Assembly: GCA_038043285.1 (NCBI GenBank) | Contig: JBBTCJ010000070.1 | Location: 1-25,464, forward strand | DNA length: 25,464 nucleotides | Source: JBBTCJ01 sp038043285 | Lineage (GTDB): Bacteria > Planctomycetota > Phycisphaerae > UBA1845 | Direction: 5' to 3' | Shown here: piece after piece, positions 8,360 through 16,015 of the stretch | How positions within the stretch are numbered: the stretch's first letter is position 1 | Layout of the letters: each line of letters starts with the position of its first letter | Notes under the pieces: model-generated | Told to the model about the DNA's origin: nothing | What the model saw: only the letters and a program-made list of their open reading frames with translations | The model's database searches: none | Made by a program: the position numbers and the translations under genes

Positions 8360-8746
8360 ATGTCCGAGTTGGTCAGCGAGCCGATCGTCCCCCAGGCCGG
8401 CAGCTTCGACACCGGCGCCATGGGGCGCGGCGAACCCGGGCTTCCGGCGGCCTTCACTTGGCGCGAACGGACCTACCGCATCATGCAGCGCGTGTCCGCG
8501 TGGAAGGAGTCTTCGCGCGAAGGTGCTCGCGCGGGCGGGGAGCTGTATCTGCGTCGGCATTGCTACCGCCTGCTGGTCGACGACGGGTCGGTCTGGATCG
8601 TCTACTTCACTCGCCAGGCGTCGCCCGGCCAAAACCCCCGGCGACGCTGGTTCCTCTACGCCCTCGATTCGCCCACGCCGCCGCGCGACGCGACGACCGA
8701 ACCGCCTGGGCCGACAAATCACGGGATGCCACGCGATGTCACCTAA
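8360..8746 (+). CDS. Small DUF6504-like protein
   Basis: A 128-residue protein. Its middle (about residues 30-95) matches by eye the pattern of DUF6504-type domains: 'FTWRERTYRIMQRVSAWKE', then 'YLRRHCYRLLVDDGSVWIVYF', then 'RRRWFLYAL'. That domain is small and beta-rich, sometimes found near or fused to translesion polymerases, with no established reaction; nothing here shows that association. The last ~30 residues are Pro/Thr/Arg-rich. GAGGGGC just before ATG 8360 supports this start over the upstream ATG at 8174. Its 3' end overlaps the start of the aldehyde dehydrogenase by 11 bases, suggesting a shared transcript and translational coupling. Confidence 0.75.
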   Translation: MSELVSEPIVPQAGSFDTGAMGRGEPGLPAAFTWRERTYRIMQRVSAWKESSREGARAGGELYLRRHCYRLLVDDGSVWIVYFTRQASPGQNPRRRWFLYALDSPTPPRDATTEPPGPTNHGMPRDVT

Positions 8747-10172
8747 ACCCTACCCCTGCTACCTGGCCAACAAGCCCATTCAACCCAACGCCGACTTGAT
8801 GGTGGCCAACAAATACACCGGCGAGCCGGCCGCCCGCGTCGCCCTGGCGGACGAGAAAACCGTCAACGAAGCGATCGCCCGGGCCGCCGAAGCGTTCAAG
8901 CTTACCCGCAAGATGCCGGGCCATCAGCGGCAGGCCGTCCTGAACCACGTGGTGCGGCGGATCATCGAACGACAGGAGGAGTTCGCCCGCGTGGTCGCCA
9001 TCGAGGCCGGCAAGCCGATCCGTGACGCACGCGGCGAGGTCGCAAGAATGCTCGAAACCTTCCGCGTCTCCGCCGAGGAGGCCACCCGACTCGGTGGCGA
9101 ATACCTGCCGCTGGACATCAGTCCCCGAGCCGACGGCTGCGAGGCGTTTTGGAAACGCTTCCCCATCGGACCGTGCAGCTTCATCACCCCGTTCAACTTT
9201 CCCTTGAATCTCGTCGCCCACAAAATCGGCCCCGCCATCGCCGTTGGTTGTCCTTTCATCCTGAAACCCGCGAGCTGGACGCCGATCAGCGCCATCCTGC
9301 TCGGTGAAATCCTCGCCGAAACCGAGTTGCCCGAAGGGGCCTTCAGCATCCTGCCCTGCACCCGGGACGGGGCCGACGCGCTGACCACCGACGAGCGAAT
9401 CAAGTTGCTCAGCTTCACCGGCTCACCCGACGTCGGATGGAAGCTCAAGGCCCGCGCGGGCAAGAAGAAGGTCGTGCTCGAACTCGGCGGCAACGCCGCC
9501 TGCATCGTCGATGAAGGGGTCGACGTCGAGCACGTCGCCCGGCGGATCATCTTCGGAGCGTTCTATCAGTCCGGACAAAGCTGCATCAGCGTCCAGCGGA
9601 TCATCGCCCACGAGACGATCTATGAACACCTCAAGCAGTTGCTCCGCGAACAAGCCTCCGCCCTGAAATCCGGCGACCCGTTGGACGAGTCCACCTTCCT
9701 CGGCCCGATGATCTCGCTGGCCGATGCGAAGCGCATCGAGCAATGGGTCAACGAGGCCGTCGAAGTCGGGGCCAAGCTCGTCTGCGGCGGCAAGCGCAAC
9801 GGCGTCTTCTACGACGCGACCATCCTGGAAAACGTCGAGCCGCACCTGCGAATCAGTTGCCAGGAGGCCTTCGCACCCGTGGCCACCCTGGAACCGTTCA
9901 CCGACTTCCGCCGCGCCGTCGAGATCGCCAACGACGGCGTGTTCGGGTTGCAAACCGGCGTCTTCACCCGCGACCTCGACCGCGCCTTCTATGCCTTCCG
10001 CGAACTGGAAGTCGGCGGGGTGATCGTCAACGACGTGCCCAGCTTCCGCGTGGACAACATGCCCTACGGCGGGGTGAAGGACTCCGGCTTCGGCCGCGAA
10101 GGCGTGCGCTTCGCCATGGAAGACATGACCGAAATGCGGCTGATGGTGATGAACAAGGTGGGGTATTTGTAG
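8736..10172 (+). CDS. NAD(P)-dependent aldehyde dehydrogenase
   Basis: A 478-residue, full-length ALDH-superfamily enzyme that oxidises an aldehyde to the acid with NAD(P)+. The catalytic set is complete: Asn154 (PFNFPLN), Glu249 (ELGGN) and the nucleophile Cys283 (GQSCISVQR). The C-terminal 'EAFAPV' and 'PYGGVKDSGFGREG' segments are also present. The sequence resembles the broad group containing lactaldehyde, glyceraldehyde-3-phosphate (non-phosphorylating) and succinate-semialdehyde dehydrogenases; substrate cannot be assigned. The reading frame is open further upstream (from 8277), but ATG 8736 fits the family N-terminus and overlaps the preceding gene by 11 bases. A perfect 8-bp hairpin follows the stop codon closely. 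Confidence 0.94.
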   Translation: MSPKPYPCYLANKPIQPNADLMVANKYTGEPAARVALADEKTVNEAIARAAEAFKLTRKMPGHQRQAVLNHVVRRIIERQEEFARVVAIEAGKPIRDARGEVARMLETFRVSAEEATRLGGEYLPLDISPRADGCEAFWKRFPIGPCSFITPFNFPLNLVAHKIGPAIAVGCPFILKPASWTPISAILLGEILAETELPEGAFSILPCTRDGADALTTDERIKLLSFTGSPDVGWKLKARAGKKKVVLELGGNAACIVDEGVDVEHVARRIIFGAFYQSGQSCISVQRIIAHETIYEHLKQLLREQASALKSGDPLDESTFLGPMISLADAKRIEQWVNEAVEVGAKLVCGGKRNGVFYDATILENVEPHLRISCQEAFAPVATLEPFTDFRRAVEIANDGVFGLQTGVFTRDLDRAFYAFRELEVGGVIVNDVPSFRVDNMPYGGVKDSGFGREGVRFAMEDMTEMRLMVMNKVGYL

Positions 10173-10178
10173 TGCAGT

Positions 10179-10197
10179 GGGTGGGCGATGCCCACCC
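10179..10197. repeat. Hairpin GGGTGGGC / GCCCACCC after the aldehyde dehydrogenase
   Basis: A perfect 8-bp stem (10179-10186 with 10190-10197) and a GAT loop, seven bases after the TAG stop. It lacks a T run, so it is not a standard intrinsic terminator. The stem matches the hairpin at 891-907, pointing to a dispersed palindrome that may stabilise the mRNA 3' end. Confidence 0.7.
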
Positions 10198-10285
10198 TGC
10201 GTCTCGACGGTGGTCCACCAGTTGTTACCATGCCGCGAGTCTGGTGATTGTTCGCTTCCGCCCAACCGCGAAAGGGCCGCCGTCG

Positions 10286-13200
10286 GTGACCACCACACAA
10301 CACGGATTCTTCGATGACGACCCGATCCGGCACGGCTGTGGTCGGCGGCGCCATGGACTGGTGCTTCCCAGGCACCTGGACGCATGGGCGCTGCAAGCGC
10401 CGGAACTTCAGGGCGACACCTGGCGGCCTGCCCATCAAATCATCAAGAAATGGATCGATCTTGACGAGGGTCGGCGGCTCGAACGGCTAAACGAAACCAC
10501 GCTCCGCGGCGACTTCCTTGCCGAGGTTTTCGGTGAAGCCCTGGGTTTCACCCGCCCTTCGTCGGGCGCAGCGACGTGGAATCTTCACCCCGAGTACTCC
10601 CTCAATGGCGGGACCGCCGACGCCGCCGTCGGACTGTTCTCGCAGGACGCCCCAACCGTCCCCAGGGCGCTCATCGAGGTCAAGGGTCCAACGGTCAACC
10701 TCGATCGCGACCGCGCCCAGGGCCGCACGCCCGTCCAACAACTCTGGGACTACTTGAATGCGACCCCCGACTGCCCGTGGGGAATCCTGACGAACTTCGT
10801 CAGCTTCCGCCTGTATCATCGCGACAAGACGCCGTATGTCTTCGAGCACTTCGCGCTGCGCACGCTGCGCGACGAGAACGCCTTCCGCAAATTCTTCGTC
10901 CTGTTCTCCAAGAACGCCCTGCTTCCTCGGACCGTCGGGCAGATTCCCTGGGCCGATCGACTCCTCGCCGATGCGGAAAACCGCCAGAAAACGGTGGGCG
11001 ACGAGCTGTATAAGCAGTACAGTAAGCAGCGCCAGTCAATGATCTGGCACCTGACCACGGCCCTCGGAAAGCCGCTGGACCTTGCCATCCACATCGCCCA
11101 GAAGCTGCTCGATCGGATCATCTTCGTCGCCTTCTGCGAGGATCGCCGACTCCTGCCCGAAAACAGCATCGACCGCGCCTGGACCACCGTCTCGGCATTC
11201 GCCCGCGTGACCAATCCCAAATGGCGGAACTTCCTCGACCTCTTCCGCAGCGTCGACCAGGGCAACCCGCGACAGGGAGTCGATCCCTACAACGGCGGGC
11301 TTTTCCGCGACGATCCCGAGGTGGACAACCTCCAGCTGGACGACGATTGGACCGACTTCTTCCGCTCCGTCGGACAATATGATTTCGAGAGCGAGGTCAA
11401 CGTCGACGTGCTCGGCCATTTGTTCGAGCGATCCGTGACCGAGCTGGAGAAGATCCGCGTCGGAGGTCTGTTCGCCGCGCCGTTGCCGAAAACCCGTAAG
11501 AAGCCCGCCAAGTCCGCGGAGATGCCCAAGTCCGCCCAGCGGAAACGGTCCGGCATCTACTACACGCCGCCGGAGTTCACGGACTTGATCGCTCGAATGA
11601 CCATCGACGCCGTCCTCGACGACCGCTTCCGACAGGCTGCACGGTCGGTCGGCATCGACCTCGACGACGCTCCGTCCCGCCTACTGTTGGACGGATCGAC
11701 CAAGTACTGGTTCCGCTGCCTCGACGTCCTCCGTGACCTGAAGGTCTGCGACCCCGCGTGTGGAAGCGGGGCCTTTCTCATCAAAGCCTACGAACGCCTT
11801 GAGGATCGTTACGACGAAGTCGTGGAGAAACTCCGATCACTCGGGCATCCCGACGCCGGATCGCTCGCCGACCAAATCCCGGACCTGATCCTCGAACACA
11901 ACCTCTTCGGCGTGGACCTGTCGGAGGAGGCCGTGGAAATCACCCAACTCGCCCTGTGGATTCGCACCGCCCGCCGGGGCAAACAACTTTCCGACCTCTC
12001 CCGGAACATCGTCTGCGGCAACAGCCTCGTCGAGAACCCCAACGTCGACCCGCGGGCCATGACCTGGCGCGACGCCTTCCCCGCCGTCTTCGGTCGAGAG
12101 GGCGGCGGGTTCGACTGCGTCATCGGCAATCCCCCGTGGGAACGGCTCAAGCTACAGGAAAGAGAGTTCTTTTCGTTCTCCGCGCCGGACATCGCGGCCT
12201 CGGTCAGCGCCGCCGATCGTCGCAAGAAGATCGCCGCCTTGGAGAAGAAAAACCCCGAGTTTTACGCCCGCTACCTCGACGCCAAGTCCAAGGCCGAGCG
12301 CGTGTTGGGCGACGCGCGAAGTTCGGGCCATTATCCCCTCACCGGCAAGGGCGACGTGAACACCTACATGCTCTTCGCCGAGCGCGCCCGAACGCTCGTC
12401 GCGCCGAGCGGGCGCGTCGGGTTGCTGGTCCCCTCCGGCATCGCCACCGACGACACCACCAAGGAGTTCTTCAACGAACTCATGGACGCCAAGTCGCTCA
12501 TCGCCCTGTACGACTTCGAGAACAAGCGACCGTTCTTTCCCGACGTTCATCGCTCTTTCAAGTTTTCTACGCTTGCGTTTGGTGGGACCGGGGTGACGAC
12601 TTCCAAGGCCGATTTCGTCTTTTTCGCCCGCAAGATCGAAGACCTTAAGACGCCCAAGCGGCACATCCCGCTGACGGTCGACGACCTCGCCTTGGTCAAC
12701 CCCAACACGCGAACGTGCCCCATCTTCCGCTCGCGCCGCGACGCCGACTTAACCAAACGAATCTACGAACGCGTGCCCATCCTCATCGACCACAATCGCC
12801 GGCGCGGCGGAAACCCCTGGGGGATTCGTTTTGTACGCATGTTCGACCAAACCAACGACGCCGAGTTGTTTCACACGCCGGAGCAACTCAAAAAGCTCGG
12901 ATACAAGCGTAAAGGCAGCTGCTGGAAAAAAAGCAGGAGCGTCTTTCTTCCGCTCTACGAGGCCAAGATGGTGCAGGCCTATGATCACCGTGCCGCAAGC
13001 GTCGTGATCGATGAGGAGAACTGGTTTCGTCAGGGACAAAAAAAGGGAACCACTCTTGTTCTGCACCAAAACCCGGAGTTTGGGGTGGTTCCGCGTTGGT
13101 GGATTGAGGACTCAGCGGTTCGCAAGTTCTTTGAAGGACGACAGCCGCCTGCACTGCTTGCATTCAAGAATGTTACGAGCCCGACCAACCAAAGAACGAT

Positions 13201-13735
13201 GATCGCGGCGTTTATTCCATTCACTGCTGTCGGCAACTCGGCTCCGCTCGTACTGATACAGAACGACATCAGTGTCCGCACACAATGCTGCCTACTCGCC
13301 AACCTTGACAGCTTCGCATTGGATTACGTCGCTCGTCAGAAAGTTGGTAACGTAAATCTCAACTTCTTCATCGTCGAGCAATTGCCGATCTTCCCGCCGG
13401 ACAGGTATTCCGAGCGTTGCCCGTGGAATTCGCGCCAGACGCTGGAGCGCTGGATCAGCGACCGGGTGCTGAAGCTCACCTGCACCGCTGAGGATATGCT
13501 CCCTCTCGCCGAGGCGGCTGAGTTCAAAGGAGGCGTCCACAACTGGAATGAGGACGAACGGGCGGAGCTGATGGCCGAACTCGACGCCGCGTACTTCCGC
13601 CTGTACGGGCTATCGCGCGACGAGGTTAAATACGTGCTCTCCACGTTCAGCCGAACGCGCTCGCCCGACGGATCGGAAGGCAAGTCGTCAGCCGTCGCCG
13701 GACGTATCCTCTCGGCTTTCGACGAATTGGCGTAG
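10286..13735 (+). CDS. Single-chain type IIG restriction-modification enzyme (Eco57I-like)
   Basis: About 1149 residues joining nuclease, adenine methyltransferase and target recognition. Residue numbers use the GTG at 10286. The N-terminus has a PD-(D/E)xK-like set, Asp112 with Glu131-Val-Lys133 (ALIEVKGP), expected to cut DNA. 'DRIIFVAFCEDRRLLP' is typical of the family's linker region. 'GIYYTPPEFTDLI' (from 423), SAM motif I 'CDPACGSGAF' (from 488) and catalytic NPPW (615-618) show a gamma-class N6-adenine methyltransferase. The remaining C-terminal part should hold the target recognition domain. No ATG lies in frame between the ALDH stop and the homologous region; GTG 10286 with AAGGG about ten bases upstream is the best start. 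No separate R, M, S or BREX/DISARM genes are adjacent. Third-quarter GC content drops (see findings), a sign of exchange or import. Confidence 0.92.
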   Translation: MTTTQHGFFDDDPIRHGCGRRRHGLVLPRHLDAWALQAPELQGDTWRPAHQIIKKWIDLDEGRRLERLNETTLRGDFLAEVFGEALGFTRPSSGAATWNLHPEYSLNGGTADAAVGLFSQDAPTVPRALIEVKGPTVNLDRDRAQGRTPVQQLWDYLNATPDCPWGILTNFVSFRLYHRDKTPYVFEHFALRTLRDENAFRKFFVLFSKNALLPRTVGQIPWADRLLADAENRQKTVGDELYKQYSKQRQSMIWHLTTALGKPLDLAIHIAQKLLDRIIFVAFCEDRRLLPENSIDRAWTTVSAFARVTNPKWRNFLDLFRSVDQGNPRQGVDPYNGGLFRDDPEVDNLQLDDDWTDFFRSVGQYDFESEVNVDVLGHLFERSVTELEKIRVGGLFAAPLPKTRKKPAKSAEMPKSAQRKRSGIYYTPPEFTDLIARMTIDAVLDDRFRQAARSVGIDLDDAPSRLLLDGSTKYWFRCLDVLRDLKVCDPACGSGAFLIKAYERLEDRYDEVVEKLRSLGHPDAGSLADQIPDLILEHNLFGVDLSEEAVEITQLALWIRTARRGKQLSDLSRNIVCGNSLVENPNVDPRAMTWRDAFPAVFGREGGGFDCVIGNPPWERLKLQEREFFSFSAPDIAASVSAADRRKKIAALEKKNPEFYARYLDAKSKAERVLGDARSSGHYPLTGKGDVNTYMLFAERARTLVAPSGRVGLLVPSGIATDDTTKEFFNELMDAKSLIALYDFENKRPFFPDVHRSFKFSTLAFGGTGVTTSKADFVFFARKIEDLKTPKRHIPLTVDDLALVNPNTRTCPIFRSRRDADLTKRIYERVPILIDHNRRRGGNPWGIRFVRMFDQTNDAELFHTPEQLKKLGYKRKGSCWKKSRSVFLPLYEAKMVQAYDHRAASVVIDEENWFRQGQKKGTTLVLHQNPEFGVVPRWWIEDSAVRKFFEGRQPPALLAFKNVTSPTNQRTMIAAFIPFTAVGNSAPLVLIQNDISVRTQCCLLANLDSFALDYVARQKVGNVNLNFFIVEQLPIFPPDRYSERCPWNSRQTLERWISDRVLKLTCTAEDMLPLAEAAEFKGGVHNWNEDERAELMAELDAAYFRLYGLSRDEVKYVLSTFSRTRSPDGSEGKSSAVAGRILSAFDELA

Positions 13736-13778
13736 GAAATTGGCCCCCGGTAACGCCGTCTGCGCGACGCGATTCGTT

Positions 13779-14636
13779 CTACGCCCGTCGTGCGACTTTT
13801 GGCACCCGTTCGGCGTCGTCGGCGATGCGCCAGCGTTCCACCGACTCGGTCTTGTGAATGTCGATCAGGTCAACGTGGTGTTCTTCGGTGGCAATCGTCA
13901 GGACCGGCTTGGTTGCGGACTTGATCTTCTTCGCGGACTTTTCGCTGATCCCCGACCCCACCAGCCGCACGCGGAAGCTCGACTCGCCGATCTTCAACAC
14001 GTCGTCGTTTTCCAGAATATGAAACGCGACCCTCTCGTTGTTGACGAAGGTGCCGTTGGACGACAACAGATCGAGAATCGCCGGGCGATCGTTGTGCGCC
14101 AAAATCAAGGCGTGCGCCCGCGACACGTCGGCATCGGACACCACGATGTCGCAACCCGCGCGGCGGCCGACGATGCTGATCTCGCGGCTTGGCTGCAACA
14201 CTCGGCTTGAATCCAGGTGCTCCAGAGCGAACGCCTGGGGCGAAGGTTCCAAATCAACCAACTCGCCGTGGTGCTCCCCGTTGCGCGGAGGCTGTTGAAT
14301 TTCGACCCCCAGCTCCCACGGGCCGAACTCGACGCGGTCGCCGTCGGAAAGCGTCTCCAGCTCGACCTTCAATCCGTTGAGCTTGGTTCCCGTCGTGGAC
14401 TTCAAGTCGATCAATTGCACGTCTTGACCACTGATTACCACGGCCGCGTGGACCGGGGCGACGCGCTCGTGTTGCAATTCGACTTTGCAACCGGCTCGTG
14501 AGCCGACGAGCGTCACCCGATGGCGACAGGGGATACGCAGGCCCTTCTTGCCCCCGTGGCGAACGACCAGGTGCACCGTCGGCGCGGAGTCAGGCAGCAG
14601 GGGGATGGCGAAAAACGGTTGCTCGCCCATATTCAT
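13779..14636 (-). CDS. Protein with two tandem FHA domains
   Basis: A 285-residue cytoplasmic protein with two forkhead-associated domains, modules that bind phosphothreonine peptides. The first (about 34-112) has 'LVGSRAGCKVEL', 'VAPVHAAVV' and 'TTGTKLNG'; the second (about 148-225) has 'IVGRRAGCDIVVSDADVSRAHA' (quoted by parts IVGRRAGCD and VSRAHA) and 'SSNGTFVNNERV'. The second keeps the canonical Gly-Arg, Ser-Arg-x-His and Ser-x-Asn-Gly residues expected for phosphopeptide binding. The first has Val-Ala-Pro-Val-His in place of Ser-Arg-x-His, so its binding may be weaker. A charged tail of ~50 residues follows. No Ser/Thr kinase or phosphatase is in the window. AGAGGA eight bases before ATG 14636 supports the start. 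Convergent with the restriction enzyme, 43 bases apart. Confidence 0.92.
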   Translation of the reverse strand: MNMGEQPFFAIPLLPDSAPTVHLVVRHGGKKGLRIPCRHRVTLVGSRAGCKVELQHERVAPVHAAVVISGQDVQLIDLKSTTGTKLNGLKVELETLSDGDRVEFGPWELGVEIQQPPRNGEHHGELVDLEPSPQAFALEHLDSSRVLQPSREISIVGRRAGCDIVVSDADVSRAHALILAHNDRPAILDLLSSNGTFVNNERVAFHILENDDVLKIGESSFRVRLVGSGISEKSAKKIKSATKPVLTIATEEHHVDLIDIHKTESVERWRIADDAERVPKVARRA

Positions 14637-15097
14637 GCAACGGATCCTCTGCGGGAGGCAGGATCCCGATGAAACTCAAGCCGTACTCCGCGTACGGAGG
14701 GAGGAGACGCCAACGACGCCATTTTTTCGCCCTCCCCGGCCATTATAGGCACCCCCGTTTTCGAGAATCCACCTGGACCGAGAATTTCGGCCCTCCATCG
14801 AATGAGAGGAAAGGGCGGTCCCTCGGAAAAATGGAGAGTCATGGTGCGCGTTCCGTTCGGCGACTTCATCCGAAACCCTCGTCGCATCGAATCATCCGCC
14901 GCCAGGCCGCCTGGGATCGCCCACCGCTTAGCGGCCTTGCCGCTCCGCGCTGGTTTAACGGCATAGGAGTTGGACCACTTGCGATGCCCGAAGTATGCGA
15001 GTGCACAAAAAGCTGAGCGGCGGCAAGTTGGCAGTTGCACCCGGCGCCCCGTCTCGACTCTACCCATACGGTCCGGGGACACGGTAACCCGGAGGCT
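14637..15097. other. Intergenic region, 461 bp
   Basis: Lies between the FHA gene and the end of the TPR/YggX gene, both on the minus strand. Apart from the TATAAT noted at 14742 no signal was recognised. A minus-strand frame (15082-14633) is open but has no recognisable domain and overlaps the FHA start by four bases; it is not called. Confidence 0.5.
14742..14747 (-). promoter_or_regulatory. Consensus -10 element TATAAT upstream of the FHA gene
   Basis: The minus strand reads TATAAT, a perfect -10 hexamer, about 105 bases before the FHA start codon. The -35 region at the expected distance is poor (GGATTC or TGGATT), so the assignment is tentative. Confidence 0.4.
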
Positions 15098-15715
15098 TTA
15101 CCGTTCTTCGATCTGGAGGAACTCGAGCATGTACTGGTCGTAGGCTCGCTGGCCTTCAGGACGGCTTAGAACCAGGGCAAGTTCGTTGATCACTTTGGTA
15201 CCCATCGCAATCCATTCGCGCCAGCACCCGGCGCAGACGTGATCGAAAATCTTTTCCCCGAGCGGTCCCTTGAAGGGCACTTTTGCAAGTCGGCCGCTGG
15301 GCCGACCACAGCGGGAGCAGGAAAAACCGTCGGTCGAGGCGCCGCCATCGACGACCGCCGGCGACGATAAGCCCGCGTCGCGGAACGCCGGAACGGTCGC
15401 CCCGAAGCCGCGAAGCATATCGGCCATCGCGTCGCGGGGCATGCGGTCGCCCTGTTCGTCCGCCACAACGATCCCACGGCGAAGGGTCTCGATGGATTTC
15501 TCACGATCACCGGCTCGCTCGCACGCATCCGCAAGAAGTTGGTAGCTCTTGGACATCTTCGGGTTGAGCGTCAAGACACGAGAGAGCGATTCGACCGCCT
15601 CCCCCGGCCGCCCGGCTTCCAGGAGTGCCTTGCCCAGGCTGAAGTGCCCCAACTCGTTGTCGGGATCCTCCTGAGCCATCTTGCGAAACTGCTGGATTCG
15701 TTGTTCGAAGTCCAT
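15098..15715 (-). CDS. TPR protein fused to a YggX-like (Fe(2+)-trafficking) domain with two CxxC pairs
   Basis: A 205-residue protein with an unusual architecture. Residues ~1-75 contain about two tetratricopeptide repeats ('DNELGHFSLGKALLEAGRPG', 'SKSYQLLADACERAGDREKS'). After a linker, residues ~130-200 resemble YggX, the small bacterial protein linked to iron handling and protection of Fe-S clusters: 'GPLGEKIFDHV', 'CWREWIAMGTKVINE' and 'RAYDQYMLEFL' line up with YggX 'GELGKRIYNEI', 'AWAQWQHKQTMLINE' and the 'MVNFLF' end. Unlike YggX it has two CxxC pairs (CSRC and CAGC) flanking the motif, which could form a metal site. GGAAGGG before ATG 15715 fixes the start; an upstream open extension to 15901 only translates palindromic leader sequence. 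Function beyond the family comparison is inference. Confidence 0.83.
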   Translation of the reverse strand: MDFEQRIQQFRKMAQEDPDNELGHFSLGKALLEAGRPGEAVESLSRVLTLNPKMSKSYQLLADACERAGDREKSIETLRRGIVVADEQGDRMPRDAMADMLRGFGATVPAFRDAGLSSPAVVDGGASTDGFSCSRCGRPSGRLAKVPFKGPLGEKIFDHVCAGCWREWIAMGTKVINELALVLSRPEGQRAYDQYMLEFLQIEER

Positions 15716-15802
15716 AACCGCCCTTCCATTCGGCGACGCTGCGGCGCGACGTATCCACGACTCGTCGCCCGATGACTCATCACCCGAGGCAAAACGACCG
15801 GG

Positions 15803-15826
15803 CATGGCCACGCCTGCGTGGCCATG
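15803..15826. repeat. 24-bp palindrome, copy 1
   Basis: A perfect inverted repeat: arm CATGGCCACGC (15803-15813), CT, arm GCGTGGCCATG (15816-15826). Same architecture as the palindrome 42 bases further on. Confidence 0.85.
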
Positions 15827-15844
15827 TCGGCGCCTCCCCGGAAA

Positions 15845-15868
15845 CATGCTCACGCAAGCGTGAGCATG
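15845..15868. repeat. 24-bp palindrome, copy 2
   Basis: A perfect inverted repeat: arm CATGCTCACGC (15845-15855), AA, arm GCGTGAGCATG (15858-15868). Outer CATG and inner CACGC are shared with copy 1; only the bases between them differ, in a compensated way. Confidence 0.85.
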
Positions 15869-15903
15869 GCACCCGCTCGATCGACTGAATCGATGCACCA
15901 TGC

Positions 15904-15931
15904 ATTATGTCGCCGATTGTCGCACTGTCCA
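15904..15931 (-). promoter_or_regulatory. Sigma-70-like promoter for the TPR/YggX gene
   Basis: On the minus strand TGGACA (15926-15931) is followed after 16 bases by CATAAT (15904-15909). The predicted transcript starts near 15897 and has a leader of about 180 bases that includes both hairpins at 15803-15868. Confidence 0.5.
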
Positions 15932-16015
15932 CGGCGCGAGAATCGCTTTCGTGCGAACGGCTGCCCAGCATGAGTTCCACCGCACGATCGCGCGCCACAC
16001 TCGACCGTCTCCGGC

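Larger units (their letters stand above)
15716..16015. other. Intergenic region and leader, 300 bp
   Basis: Holds the promoter at 15904-15931 and the two palindromes. No gene was recognised. Open frames crossing it are generated by the palindromes. Confidence 0.6.

Noticed and set aside
9743..10285. Extension of the restriction enzyme frame upstream
   Set aside because: This part overlaps the aldehyde dehydrogenase in another frame and reads as Arg-rich shadow. Homology starts only after about 10290.
10286..13735. BREX PglX or DISARM methyltransferase
   Set aside because: No BREX (pglZ, brxC) or DISARM partner genes flank it, and the N-terminal Glu-Val-Lys nuclease motif fits a type IIG enzyme.
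14633..15082. 149-codon minus-strand frame between the FHA and TPR/YggX genes
   Set aside because: No recognisable domain or ribosome binding site, rare codons are frequent, and it contains the FHA promoter region. It could still be a small gene, but support is lacking.
14780..15090. tRNA gene
   Set aside because: Searched by eye for the conserved T-loop sequence on both strands here and in other intergenic stretches; no cloverleaf could be drawn.
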